The notes under the pieces: generated by a model
Databases searched by the model: none
What the model was told of the DNA's origin: nothing
Seen by the model: only the letters and a program-made list of their open reading frames with translations
Source: Symbiodinium natans
Taxonomy: Eukaryota > Sar > Dinophyceae > Suessiales > Symbiodiniaceae
NCBI GenBank assembly: GCA_905221605.1
Contig: CAJNDS010002845.1
Span: 906,713 to 970,712, forward strand
DNA length: 64,000 nt
Direction: 5' to 3'
In this document: piece after piece, positions 1 through 11,654 of the stretch
Numbering within the stretch: position 1 is the first letter of the stretch
How the letters are laid out: the number at the start of each line of letters is the position of its first letter
Made by a program: the position numbers and the translations under genes

Positions 1-246
1 AGCGCCGGACCAGCGCCAACTTGCGGGAGTGCCTGCGGGCAGCCATGGAGCGAGCCACTCGGCAGTGAACATATCAGCGAATCTGCAGTGCAGCGCATCA
101 GCGCTGCTTGAGAGGGTTCGCTGAGAAGCGTTGACTCGTGCCGGAGGACCTTCCTTTTCTCCACTGTGAAACCTGGGTCGGAGACATCCTGAATTCTCTC
201 ACATTCAAAAGCCCTCTCTGACCTCTTTCCTCTGACTCCTTGAGAG

Positions 247-1743
247 GTGTTCTTTATCAACACCGGCTTCTTGGATCGTACTGGCGACGAGATCCACACG
301 TGCATGATGGCCGGGGCGGTGGTGCGCAAGGGTGACATGAAGAAGCAGTCGCCCGGCGCAAGAGAGATTTCCCTTTAGGGCTCATGAAAAAAAGGGCTTC
401 GCTCATCCCTGTCATCTCGAGCTCTTTTTATATCTTTATGTCCCTCTCCGCCCCGCAAGAAGTCCGCTTTTCGCAAGGAATTGGATTCAGTCCTATGAGG
501 CCCGGAGCGGAACATGCGCTTGAAATGCCGCGCGCTTGTCCCATCATGTCCTTGTGCTTTGAGCCTTTGAGGCACCAGGCTTGGGTAGAAACACGCCTGA
601 AATCCCGATGGAAGTTGATGGTAGGCCGGAAGGCTAGAATGACTGTTGGCGCTCTGTGCAATTGTGACTTCCTCCTGCTGGCCCTCATTCAGCTCTTCAT
701 GTTCTTCCTGACTCCTGATGCTTGTTTTTGTTCCACTTCTGTTTTGTCTCTACGATTCCTCTCTTCTTTCATGTGCGAGACTCTAGAAGCGCTCTTTCGG
801 GAAGGTGCCTGCAAGGACTATATTACTATATTGGGGAATCCATCTCATGGCAGTAAATGTCTTATCAGAACGTGCAGGGACAGGAAGAACCCTGTGTATA
901 CAACATTGCCTATCCAAAAAAAAAGCATCCCTCAGATGTTACTGTTCTTTAGTGTAAGTCTGTTCCTGGCGAATTGCTGTTTTTTGAAGAGAGGTCATGT
1001 CAATGTAGTATTAGGCGCTCCGTGCTCCTGAAAAAATCCGGGGCAGCACGCCCGCTTTGCGGCAAAGTTGCCGAGCTGGCGTGGCCTGGGCGCATCATCG
1101 TTCTAGAAGTATGACAAGGAATTTCTGGCACTACTTTTGCAGGGGCATTAAGGAATATGCACTTAAGTGCAATATCGGACACAAAAGAGAATCTGAATAA
1201 CTTCCGAAGGCCGGCAACGTGGACGTTGGGCTTCATTCCAACCTGCAAGGACGTGCCCAGATCCTCAGATTCTGTAACAGTGACTTTTGAGATTTTTTTG
1301 GGGGGGTTGGGGACGCTGAGAGCCGTGTTTTTGCTGTTCTCGCTCCATTTCGTCGGGTCTACGTTTCAGGATCTGGGCTTCTTAGGCTCCGTGCATGCGG
1401 CTTCGAGGTGTTGAGCTTTGCAGTCGGGCTGCTTCTGGGGGCTTGAATGTTGGCTGGGGCGCGCCTTCAAAGGCTGTTTTGAGGGCAAGGGCTAGCCGGT
1501 TGACAGATAAGACAGCGCCTTCAACATTTGATACATTGGAGGTCGCTTGGTTTTCGGTTGCCTCGACTTAACTGAGAGTCATGCAATACATCAGCTTGTG
1601 GCACCATGCGGCACCGAGGATTGGCAAGGGCATGTGGGCCAAGCCGGACAGCATGAAGGACAGGGAGATTTTAGACCCAAGTGTTTGCTCTCTCTCTCTC
1701 TCTCTCTTTTTCTCACTCTTTCTAGTGCTGTCTCTATCTCTCT

Positions 1744-1783
<40 letters not shown>

Positions 1784-4700
1784 CTCCTCTCTCTTCTCCT
1801 CCTCTCGCTGTCCGTCTCGCTCCTGCCCGCTCTTCTATCTTGTCAGCCATGTGGTCCTTTAGCTTCGGCCAGTCAATCCGAAGTTCAGAGATGATGTAGC
1901 CCAAAGCCAAAGCAGTCGCATGTAGACTCGGGCACAGAAAGCTTCTAAGCTTCTTAAGCTTCTGAGGACATGTTGGAGGGCAAGATTGCGGAGCTCATGG
2001 CTGGTGCCAGCACAGCTTGGGTGCCTTCCCCTGCAGCGGCGACCCTCCACAGCGGCTTGGCTCTAATTCGCTCAAAAACGGTGTTCTACTCGAATGGAAG
2101 GTCTCTCAGGCGCTTATATGTTTGGAGGTCAGGGACCACTGTCTCCAAACCTTCTTCGAGCCAGGGGTGCAGAATGAAGAGGTCATGCTATTGTTTCGGG
2201 TTGCATCACAGCTGGGCCTGCAGTTCGGCCAGCGCCAGTTCAGTTCTGCTCACAGAAAAATGCCAGATCGCCGCAGGCATCCACTATCATCACGTGGATG
2301 TGCCCGAGCGTCAAATGCAGCTCGCGATGCGCCCAGCAGCCAAAATTGACACTCGCCTGAGCCACTGAGGGCTGCGGCCAAGCATACGCTGAGGGCCATG
2401 GCTGGCACAAAGCCTTCAAAAAGGTTCGAAGATCCATCAGCACGGTAATCCACGGCCTTGCCAACTCAGGAGACCTTGCTCGAGCCTCCCCTCTTGCCGG
2501 CCAAGCTGTCGAAGGAGGAGATCGCTCATGAGCTCAAGGAGCGAGGGGAAGCAGTTGTTGGCCGGCATTTGGTTCTGCGAAGCCAGGATATTGCAAAATC
2601 TCGAGAACATCTTGCAATGATGGGCTACTTCATTCAACCAGCATCGACGCAGCTCCATGAGTATTTAGTACTTGTTTAGTACACCAAACCATGTTTTCGG
2701 CATGAGCACCATTTCACAAGCAGTTGCAGGGTTTGGAGCTATGCGCACGGGTTTGAAGGAGAATGCTCAGAGCATTTTGGGCTACGTGGTTCGCTGGATC
2801 GACTTGGGCGTCGGATGCTCCAAAGTTCCAGATCTGTCGAACGTTGGGCCTCAGCTTGGGAATAAGCCACACTCTTGGGTTCTGTCCAGCCCAATCGCAA
2901 GTTGTTTTGTCCGCCGCCTCGTCAGGACAACTTGTGTGTCCGCCGATATTAGGTGTTGATGGGGCAATTGCTTGCCGGCTTTTTGTTGGGGAGTTTCTGA
3001 CAATCCTTGCATGGTTGATGCCCCTAGTATTGGTGCACATGCACGCCACATGCCACGCAGGGCAAAAGCTTTTCATGTTTTGCGCGCCAGAGAGGGCACG
3101 AGCTCGCTCACGACTCGTGGAAACAGCAGAGACATGGTCATGTGATATATTCCTGCAGGGCCTACTCGCACGCTTCCAAACTGCAAACAGAAGATGTGTA
3201 GCACGATTCGTGCAGAGTTTCCTGATTTCAGGCTGCTGCAAGTAGTTCAAAACTTGCCTTTGCTTCTCATGACCTCAGAGCAAGATGTGTCGGTAGATCA
3301 GTCGATCAGTCATGTGTCTGTGAAAGAACAAGTTTTGCTCTGGTGGCTACAAAAACATAGCAGTCAGAGAGGTTGTGGTGCTACCATTGACGAGCTTGTT
3401 TTCTGATATGGGCTATCGGCTATCACCCACCATGCAAATCACTTCCCCCTTTTACTAAAGACCACCCTAATAATATAAACGCTTTCCGGAAAATCCTGCC
3501 GAAACCCTTTTAAACACTATTCCGAATTGGGGGGGGGGGGGGGGGGTTCAGGCCTCCAATAAACCCCTCAACACCATAAAACCCTCAGAGGGTTTAGCGT
3601 TTGGGGTCTAGGGTTAAGGATTTAGGGCTTAGGGTTAAGCGCGCGCGTTCAGCAGGTGTTCTGGCGGGTTGTGCTCAAGGCCGTGGTCCAACTAAGCTGG
3701 AAAATGTGGGTTGCCACGTTTGGAAAGAACTTTCTTTGACCAATCCGGCATCCGTTTTCTGTGTATCTGGCATCCGAATTATTTCTCTAACTACTGTATG
3801 ACTCTCACTCAAGAGGCGACTTGCTATGTTCGACACCTGCGTCCTGGGTGGTGTAGGGTTTAGAGTCCAGTCTTTTCGCAGCACGATGTTTACACCACAC
3901 TTAAGTAATTGATTACTTGAGTAACCCTGAAGTCTCATTAATTATGACATTTCGAGAAAATCCTCCCCCTAATTATAAACACACATTTCGAGTTTCTATT
4001 GGGGAGGGGGTGGGGGGGCGTTTCATATTCGGGGATGGATTATATTTGTTTGTGTAAATTCGCGCACACAAGTTGCTGTACTTTAGGCTTCAGGGCCACA
4101 GAACACCACGCCACCAGCACCACGCTCTGCAGAATAATTCCGACGGAACCTCATAGGGAGCCAAGAGCGTGCATGATGGTCTAATCTTTGCCGAGGGTCC
4201 TCAGCGGGCTCTTCAGGCCTTATAGGGATGAAGGTGTTGCCCCGCCCCCGCTCCTCCCATTTCCTTGTTTTCTTTCTCTTTCGCGCTCTCTCTCTCGCTC
4301 TCTGTCTGTCTGTCGTTTTCTTGCTTCCTCTCTGCGTTTGCATTCCTTCAGAGCGTGCTCTCACACGCTCACATTAGAGACCTTCGGTGCGTTTTGGGTT
4401 CACATTCAGGTGGGCCTCATGGAAGACCGGGCCACGTTGCGTATCTCATCCCAGTTGTTGGCCAACTGGTTCCTTGGCAATTGTCGCAGCTTCATCCACG
4501 CATCTGCGCCAGGGTTTGTTGTCTCTGTCAGTAAATGCATGTTGCCTTTCTGCAGATCGCCATCGAGGTTGCATCACGATCTCATCTCGGAAGACCAGGT
4601 GCGCGATGTCTTCCTCGCCCTTCGCTGCAATTGGGGTTTGCGAAATTGCGAAACACGGAGGTTTTGCTTTCCAACCTGAAGGTCAACCCTACAGCCCGAG

Positions 4701-6419
4701 AATGCCGCATTGCCAAGCAAAACAGCGGATTGCCAAGCAACCCTGTAGAGACCCAAAATGCAATCCCTGAACATGACCGGTGTCCGAGTTCGATCTCGCG
4801 CTCTTGCAACTTTAAGTTGTGGGTGCGTTGCGGTGTGTTGCTCTGGCTTCCAAAAACCCGTGAGTACGTCAGCTGTGAGCTGAGTGGCGAGTACGGTTGT
4901 AGCCACATTGCCGGGAGTGGAGTTCTGCACGCCCTCACTGGCCCAATGTTCCTGGCATGCCGCGAAGAGTGAATTCCCAGATGCTCGAAGACCCTCGTTC
5001 AGGTTGTTTTGTCAGGGCGGCTAAGGCCTCAAAGTTCTGAATAATATTCAGCCTCCTGTGCTCAGGAGATGGCCAAGCTGGTCGATCAGCAGAACGCACG
5101 CGAACCCGGATACATCCCAATGTCCGTGAATCCCGAGAACAGCCCCGCCTTCCAGGCCGGAGTTTATTGAAATACTGAGGCCTCGTCTTCCGGTTGTGGC
5201 CCCGTCGCCGCTTACTTAGGGTATTGAGTTTTTTTGCTGGATGGCTGCTTCATACAAGGCCCTTATGTCATGCAGATGGCTAACAAATGCAGCATGCAAG
5301 GCGGCCATGAAGTTGGTGCTGGAGGGAAAGAAGGCGCCCAACGGATACACCGAGTCGCCAGGCAAAAGTCTTGCTGCGTTAACTTGCAGATCCAGCACTG
5401 TGAGCCGCAAGCCCCAATCCCGCACAATCATGCCGAGCATGGGAGTGGACAGAACGTACGGCACAAGCCCCGGGTCTTCAAGCCTTGAATTGTACGGTGC
5501 AAAGGTGCAAGGGGAGAGGGGGGGGAGGGAGTTGAAGGTTCTTGCGCCCATCACGTCAGAGTGCAATAGACGTGCAACACCCCCAGCATCACAAGTAAGG
5601 ATTCCACGTTGGAACAGATTACTTGTAGGGTCGGCTGGGTTACTAACTGGTTAGGGTATTTACACTACTTAGTAAGTCAATTACTAACTAGGATAACCCG
5701 ACTTAGTAAGTCATGTAAACCTCATAAGTGGACTTAGTATCTCGTGTAAGTGGACTTAGTTTCTCGTGTAACTACTTATGATACTTAACCATTGAACCGT
5801 AACCGCGTACTATGTCATGTTTCTAGTTACACCAGATAGTAAGTCCACTTATGAGGTTTACATGACTTACTAAGTCAGGTTATCCTAGTTAATAACTGAC
5901 TTACTAAGAAGTGTAAATACCCTAACCAGTTAATAACCCAGCCGACCCTCCAAGTAGTGTTTGCGGTGGCATGCAGCCCTGAACCCCACAATGAGAGTGG
6001 TGACATCCAAAAGCAGAGTTACCCGACACAATGTGTTGGCTAAAGTGACTCGTGACGGAAAACGTCTCAGTAATGATTCGTCAAGTGATGTGGAAAAGCT
6101 TGCCGGGCGACCTTTAGCATTTCGTGTCATGTCTCTCCTCTCGTGCCTCATGTCATGTCTCATGTCACGCCTCGTGTTTTGCATCTCATACTGTCGGGTC
6201 TCCAGCGTCGTGTTGTGTGAGAGCTTGGCTCTCGGACGTTTTCTCACGCTCGCACTGTATCAATGCAGAACAAGGCAGGGGGTTAGGGCTCCCCCGGTAA
6301 AGGCTCATCCTGCATGCTGAGCACGATGCGCCGAGCTGAAAAACCCTGAGCCAAGGTACACTTTGCACGAGGCCCGGCGTGCCGTGAAAGATCAGTTGCA
6401 AGGCCTCTCCAAGCTGTGA
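247..6419 (+). CDS. glcB: Malate synthase G, 3' part (multi-exon, peroxisomal SKL tail)
   Basis: Malate synthase condenses glyoxylate with acetyl-CoA to malate in the glyoxylate cycle. Exons read: 247-about 346 ([16 protein letters not shown]), 1210-1259 ([15 protein letters not shown]), 1619-1658 ([13 protein letters not shown]), 1967-2051 ([14 protein letters not shown]), 2277-about 2330 ([12 protein letters not shown]), 2470-2538, 2759-2842 ([20 protein letters not shown]), 4410-4468 ([19 protein letters not shown]), 4568-4616, 5066-5155, 5301-5353 (KKAPNGYTE) and 6356-6419. The order and spacing follow the bacterial G-type enzyme. The Cys of GCSKVPD and the Asp of [10 protein letters not shown] correspond to E. 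coli Cys617 and catalytic Asp631. The last exon ends GLSKL-stop, a canonical PTS1 peroxisome signal that the bacterial enzyme lacks, so I infer a glyoxysome-like location. One exon (the PWIxxYE region) between 350 and 1209 is unresolved; 1109-1127 is a weak candidate. The gene starts upstream of the window. Introns use GA, GC and GT donors. Confidence 0.93.
1685..1800 (+). repeat. (TC)n microsatellite
   Basis: Interrupted CT/TC dinucleotide tract lying in a malate synthase intron. Open frames across it encode only Ser-Leu repeats and are not genes. Confidence 0.95.
3425..4060. repeat. Intronic low-complexity stretch with G run and degenerate telomere-like words
   Basis: Inside the long malate synthase intron 2843-4409. 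It holds a G run (about 3531-3546), degenerate TTTAGGG-like words near 3590-3640, and two copies of CATTTCGAG (near 3950 and 3986). The words AATCACTTCCCCC and ACATTTCGAGTT recur at 23318-23345 in another gene region, which suggests a dispersed repeat family. No exon was recognised here. Confidence 0.4.
5627..5948. mobile_element. Foldback/MITE-like element with 122-bp terminal inverted repeats
   Basis: The left arm 5627-5749 and the right arm 5827-5948 are inverted copies differing at only about 10 positions. Both outer ends begin AGGGTCGGCTGGGTTA. The centre (about 77 bp) is unique and has no coding potential. The arms are AT-rich and contain repeated CTTAGTAAGTC words. The match extends a few bases outward (ACTTG on both sides), so the true tip may be 5621 and 5954. 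I see no certain target-site duplication. It sits wholly inside the last intron of malate synthase (5354-6355). Non-autonomous DNA transposon is the likely class; this is inferred from structure only. Confidence 0.8.
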
Positions 6420-8969
6420 GCAGCTGTGCGGTGTGGACCGCACTGGCATTAAGCCGAGTTGGGCTCAGGGTTTCCAGCGAGTCGCGCTAGCACGTAACTC
6501 TACTGAGCTTTGTCACGCGTTCACGTTTAGGCCGTTTAGGGCGAAGGTGCGGACTTCTTGCTTGGCTATCTGCAACAGACTGGCTCAAGAAGTCGCCTGT
6601 AGACTCCCCCAACACCTCTAACATTGTTCACGGCCTTCACTTCCAGGGGTTGATGTGGGTTTCGGAGACATTGCGCCTTGCGATCCCATGGGCCCAAGCT
6701 GCACCCTGCTGCCAAAGCTCTACTTACTCTACTTGGCACATCTGGGCAGCAGACTCCTGCTCCCCAAAGCACATGAACAACGCGTGTTTTCAGTATAGCC
6801 ATTCCCATGCTTGTCGACACAACATCTTCCGAGAGCCTGAGGCAGCGGGTGTGCAGCCATTCTTTTTTATTACATTATGCCGGCGTAGACCCCCAAACAG
6901 TGCAAGACCACTTCAGATGCCAAGACCCCAATAAGAGGGGCACTCCAATAAAGAGAACTCCACGGGCCCAAAAGGCGACGACAGTTCTGTCGCGCACGGG
7001 ACTGAGGCGAGAACGCAGAAAGACCAGTGTTCTTTCAATAACTGCTTGAAACTTTCTGAGATTAGCGAGCGAGCGGTCACGAAAAACGGACCCATCCAAG
7101 AGACTTTTTGAAATGCATCCTTGGCGCTCACGGTTTCGCAACACAAGTGATGTAAGCATGCACAGGACCGCAGGATTCGGTAAGCTCTCTCAAACCCCTT
7201 GCAGTCTCGGGTCAAGGCCCTGCAGTCTCTTGGTTAGGGCTCCATCCCCTGCAGTTTTCTGAGCACTGGTCGGAAGCCGACTTCTTTCTTAACACAAAAA
7301 GTTACTTCAGCCGCCAGGGATCGTAATTGAAGGGCTATAACTCTGAGGTGGACGTCACTGTTTCGGGGAAAAACACACCAAGAGCCCGCCGACATTGGAC
7401 GCTGCTTCCATTGGTTGATCACCACATTCTGGGAGAACTTCATCTAGCTAAATGCTGCACCTCAACCATTCACAAGATTCCTTTCTCTTGTGGCACTAAT
7501 CGCCAAAGCCTGCTGGGAGCGATCGCCATGTCGGCAAGGGATCTTTGCAGATTGTGACTTTCAAGAACAGCTTGGGCACCGCCGGGTATGAACCAGTGGG
7601 GCGAGGCCCACCATGTTGGAACTTGAAGTGCAGGTGCATTGCACGAAGCAAAAAAATCTTGGCCTCGAGAATCCTTTGCCCCACTGGCTTCGGTAGGCGG
7701 CTAGAGTTTTGACATGTTTAGTTTCTGAGTCCACAGTCACCTGACCCCCAGCCAGATTGTGCACAAACGTATTTGAGCAACAGATGACCCATCACCGTCA
7801 TCAGCGACATCTGAATAAGGAATCAAGGGGATAGATGAGCTGGGCCAAAGAAAGGCTTGCACCTTGAGCCCCTTATAACCTCTTTGATTGGGAGCCCTGG
7901 ATGAACATGTGGAGATCAGTATGGGGCCAGGCAAGGGGTTCTTGTGATAGCTCACCCAGGGTGTGATGAGGCGACCCCTGCCTAGTAGGCACAAACACTG
8001 ACTGTCGCGTGGTTGGGTGCGGGACGTGAGGCTGTATTTGAGTGGTTCGAGCATGTACAGCACCCACTCGAAGGCACCGAGATGTCTTCTAGAAAGGCTG
8101 CAGGCCTTAAGCATCTGTAGAATGAAGTGGGCATGGGCCCGTGTCAAGGCATCAAGCGCAGAAGACATCCCGAAGCCTTTGAGATAAAGCGCCTGCCGTC
8201 TTTTGAACACAAGCAGACCGTCCCAGACGTGGACGAAGGACTCTCCCAGAGCAGACCCAGACACTCGCAAAGCCCCTTTGAAGGCGGAGCCTAACAAACT
8301 GTGTGGAAGGCGGCGCGCTTCGTCCCTGCAAAGGTTAGTATCACCTGAAGGGCAGTGTCATACTCTTGGGTATCATTGTATCATGATGTAACGATGTAAC
8401 TTTCTACGTCTTGCCATGCTACAGCATCGGCATCAAGTTGAACTCGCGACTTGGTGGATCGATGCGAGCAGGCAGCCGAGAGCGACTATGAGCGGAAGAT
8501 TCTGGCAAAGCATTTGGAGTGACTTCCTCGGCATGTCTCTCGATTGACTTCTTCGAAGTTCTACACTCGTCGGGTGTTGGGGGTTTGTGTGTTTACGTCC
8601 CACATTTTCATGGGAAATGCGCAGCTGCATCGTGCGCTGTAGTGTCGTAGCTGCGGTAGAAAGTGCCCATTGTGGGGCACATAGACAGGCAACGCTCCTG
8701 CACGAAGGTCAGTGAAGGCTCACGAAGAAAACGAGGACCATCGACCATGCACCAAGGTTGCTTGTTGTTGGAGTGTTGCTCTTGCCAGATCTTGCTGGCC
8801 TTGCTGTTAACCTTGTCCCCGTTTGCGATGCAGTGCGTGTCTTTCTGACGAAGCATAAGAAATGAATTGAAAACACGTTTCTGGACAAAAGAACCCCGCA
8901 GACTTCCGGGCCATACTTCGTCTATCGCATGAATCAGAGACGAGCCTCAAGTTTAGGAGAAGGTCTCAG
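6420..8969. other. Between malate synthase and the first recognised AspRS exon
   Basis: The first bases should hold the malate synthase 3' UTR. The 5' exons of aspartyl-tRNA synthetase (OB-fold domain, motifs 1 and 2) are expected in this stretch or are absent; I looked for the GPVFRAE and HLTEF motifs in all frames and did not find them. One open stretch at 8461-8517 reads CEQAAESDYERKILAKHLE and could be an exon, but its family is unknown to me. No RNA gene was recognised. Confidence 0.4.
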
Positions 8970-11346
8970 GGTTGGAGCGCGTCAAGTCATGAAGGACATC
9001 AGCACGGAGGACGAGAAGGCGCAACAGCGATTCAGCGAAGTATTCGGAAGAGCTTCTCTTGCCCTTTGGCCCATAGCCATAGCCTTTGCTTAGTCCTGCC
9101 CCCTTTGAAGGTATTTATCACCATTAGAGAACGGATGCTGTAGAAACAGTCTTTCGGCACAGCCGGCTTCATGCGAGCGTTCCAGCAAGGACATGCTATC
9201 AAGGTCGGCCCCCCTGTAAATGCCCTTGATTTTCTGGATGTGATCCGAAGGTCCCACGTTGGCTTTGCAAATAAAGCTTAGACTTCGCGAGACCGTTGCG
9301 TAACCTATGCTTTCTGCGGGCCTTCTTGTCGAGGTGTGTTGGTAGGTGATTTGCTCTTGAAGGAAGTCTGCCGGTGTATGTACAGGTTCTAAGTCCGTAG
9401 GTTCACAATGCCGAAATGCATGTGTGTATTTATACATATGTGCCCAGAGCTTCGCAACCCTCGAATTGGCAGAGCATGCGATCAGAAAGCTTCGCGAGGA
9501 TGCTCTGTACGTTCCTAATCACCCTCGATCCCAGGATTCGTGCTTCTCGAACGCGTGTTGCGAACCTCTTGTGAGCCTCCGCCTGCCAGTTGCTTGGGGC
9601 CATCATCCGAAAGACACACGGTGAGGAGTTGTATATCATCGACAAGTTTCCCAAGGACACTGCTGGGCTTAAGGAATTGGGTTCCACTTCAGGATCTGCC
9701 CTAAAGATCACGCAGCGCTCTGCTAAGCTTGAGCTTGCAATTCTTCTAGGTACTATAGTTATTTAGATCAAGGTTTGCTCGGACGCTCGGACTCGGCTTT
9801 CCAAAGACTTGCAGAACCCTTGGCAAGGAGGTGCGGCCCTTCTACACGATGCCGGATCCTCACGACGACAAGTGGACCAACGCCTACGACGCCCGCTGCT
9901 CAAATGCTCTCGACGGATAGAGAGCCTGGTCTAGCGGCTAGCGCCGGGCTGTGATTCCGAGGTCTTTCTGCGTGGTGAGGAGATCACCTCGGGAGTCCGG
10001 CTCCAATTCTGCCAGATTCATAGGCTTGATGTCTGACTTAGATCAGCCTTTGCACAGTCTTAGAGAGGTCGGCCCGTGCTCAAACAGAAAGAGGGCGGTA
10101 TTCATGTTTGCTGTAAGTCAGGCAGGTGAGGCTGGCAAAAACCGTATCCACGCTTGACATGTCACATCATGAACAGCATCATGCGAATGATGCAGAGTAT
10201 GTGACATGCTTTAAGAGATTGATATGATTTGATTGCGGGTTGAACTCCAAAGTTTGCATGTGCTCAGCGGAGGCGCAACGGATCCATGATCCGAAGATGC
10301 TCACCAAGAAAGCAGAAGCCTGGGGCGCCGGAGCCTTATAAGCCTTTATAACACTTCTGTTGCAGTTTTGCCTGCTCCCCCCCACCTGTGAAGAAGACTT
10401 CGCAAGTTTTCATGGGGCCTCAGCGCCGCATCTGTGAAACTGAGCAGCGAGACATCCTCATCCCCCAGGAAGGATTTAAGTCTTGTGGTTGTTTTTCGTC
10501 ATTGGGTGTCCCGCGGCACGCTCTTTCCTCTTGACTCCTTTTGGAGCGCTGCAGCGCCTCTAAGTCCGAGCATGAAAGTTTGCGTGCACCGACACTGACC
10601 ATGAGTGGATCAACATTCCAGGTGCCTCCAGCCTCCATCCAGCATGGCCCTAAGTTCTTCAAGGTCTGCACATGCCGACCGCTAGCATTGTTTGAACGTA
10701 GGCCCGAACGTGACCCTCTTCTTCGAGCATCTTTTGCAGAAATCTGCATTACTAAGTGCCGAGCTAGCTCCAAATGATCTTCTCCGAAAACCGTTGCACT
10801 TGCCAAGCTGCCGCGTAATCCCTGTCAGGTCTTACATTGATGCTTTCAAGTACGGCTCGTATCCACACGCTGGTGCCGGCATTGGCATGGAACGTGTCCT
10901 GATGCAGTTCCGGCCTGTAATTACTGGCGAGTACCAGGCTATTGTCAGCAAGCCTTAGCCGGTCTCGCATAGTCTTTGGTATGCCTCAGACCGAAGCTGC
11001 GCCCCTTCAGAACACTTGCATGAATGTTGTACCGTCGCACTGCATGTTTCACGAGCCAGGCTATTCTTGAACCTGAACAACATCCGGAAGGTCTCCATGC
11101 CCTGCCCCTGGCAGTCTCCTGTGTAGAGTTCTGCCCTGCCCTTTCACGTTGCAACTTTCAACAGTTGTGTTCCTCACTCCTTTTCAGAATGGCAGATGAT
11201 GGGGGGCATTGATGGCTCTGCAGCTTCAAGGTCAACCTAAGCCTTAAGCAACCGTGGAAGTCAGAGACATTGATGGAGACCAAGAACGCCAACTCGGAAA
11301 GATGGACGCAAGGTTCCCTCGCGACCCCAAGCGCCTGACGCCGTAG
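8970..11346 (+). CDS. DARS: Aspartyl-tRNA synthetase, C-terminal catalytic half (multi-exon)
   Basis: Class II synthetase that charges tRNA-Asp. Exons read: 8970-9018 (MKDISTEDEK), 9590-9655 (ELYIIDKFP), 9828-9890 (VRPFYTMPDP), 9962-9994 (FLRGEEITSG), 10273-about 10335 (AQRIHDPKML), 10829-10906 (GIGMERVLM, class II motif 3 with the ATP-binding Arg), 11060-11098 (NLNNIRKVSM) and 11313-11346 (FPRDPKRLTP-stop). The series matches the eukaryotic/archaeal cytosolic AspRS type, including the invariant C-terminal FPRDPKRLTP. A few residues before YIDAF are missing, so a tiny exon between 10335 and 10828 is likely. The N-terminal half is not recognised upstream. Donors: GC at 9019, 9891 and 11099; GA at 9656; GT at 9995 and 10907. 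The 9590 acceptor is followed by T, one of three exceptions to AG|G. Confidence 0.93.
9928..9966 (+). pseudogene. Possible 5' half of a tRNA-His-like sequence inside a 71-bp AspRS intron
   Basis: The 71-bp intron 9891-9961 contains a box-A-like word TGGTCTAGCGG followed by a potential anticodon arm, a 4-of-5 stem around the loop CTGTGAT with GTG as the would-be His anticodon. No T-arm follows, because the next bases are the AspRS exon FLRGEE. It may be a tRNA or SINE fragment captured as intron end, or chance. Confidence 0.25.
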
Positions 11347-11633
11347 ATTGCGTAGAGTACCAGCCAGGAGTAAGTACAGCTGCAGCTGCTTGTAGGATGT
11401 AGCATGTGATGGCATGGGTGTATGGTATCAGCAAGAATGTCCCAGGCAAAGAGTAGGACCGCCACAGAGCCGTGTAAGAAGGGAGCAGCAGATACAGCGG
11501 TCATGACTGCCAGAAGCTCAAGTTTTAGCAAGAGATGTGCGTGGAAGGGCACCTAGCGCAAGCAGGACGCGAAAGGCCGTCCATTCAGCCTTGCATTAAA
11601 AAGGGAGCGTGGATTTGTCGCTTGGTCTTTGGA

Positions 11634-11654
11634 CGGGGGGGGGGGGGGGGGGGA
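11634..11654 (+). repeat. G homopolymer run
   Basis: About 20 consecutive G on the + strand in non-coding DNA. Confidence 0.9.
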
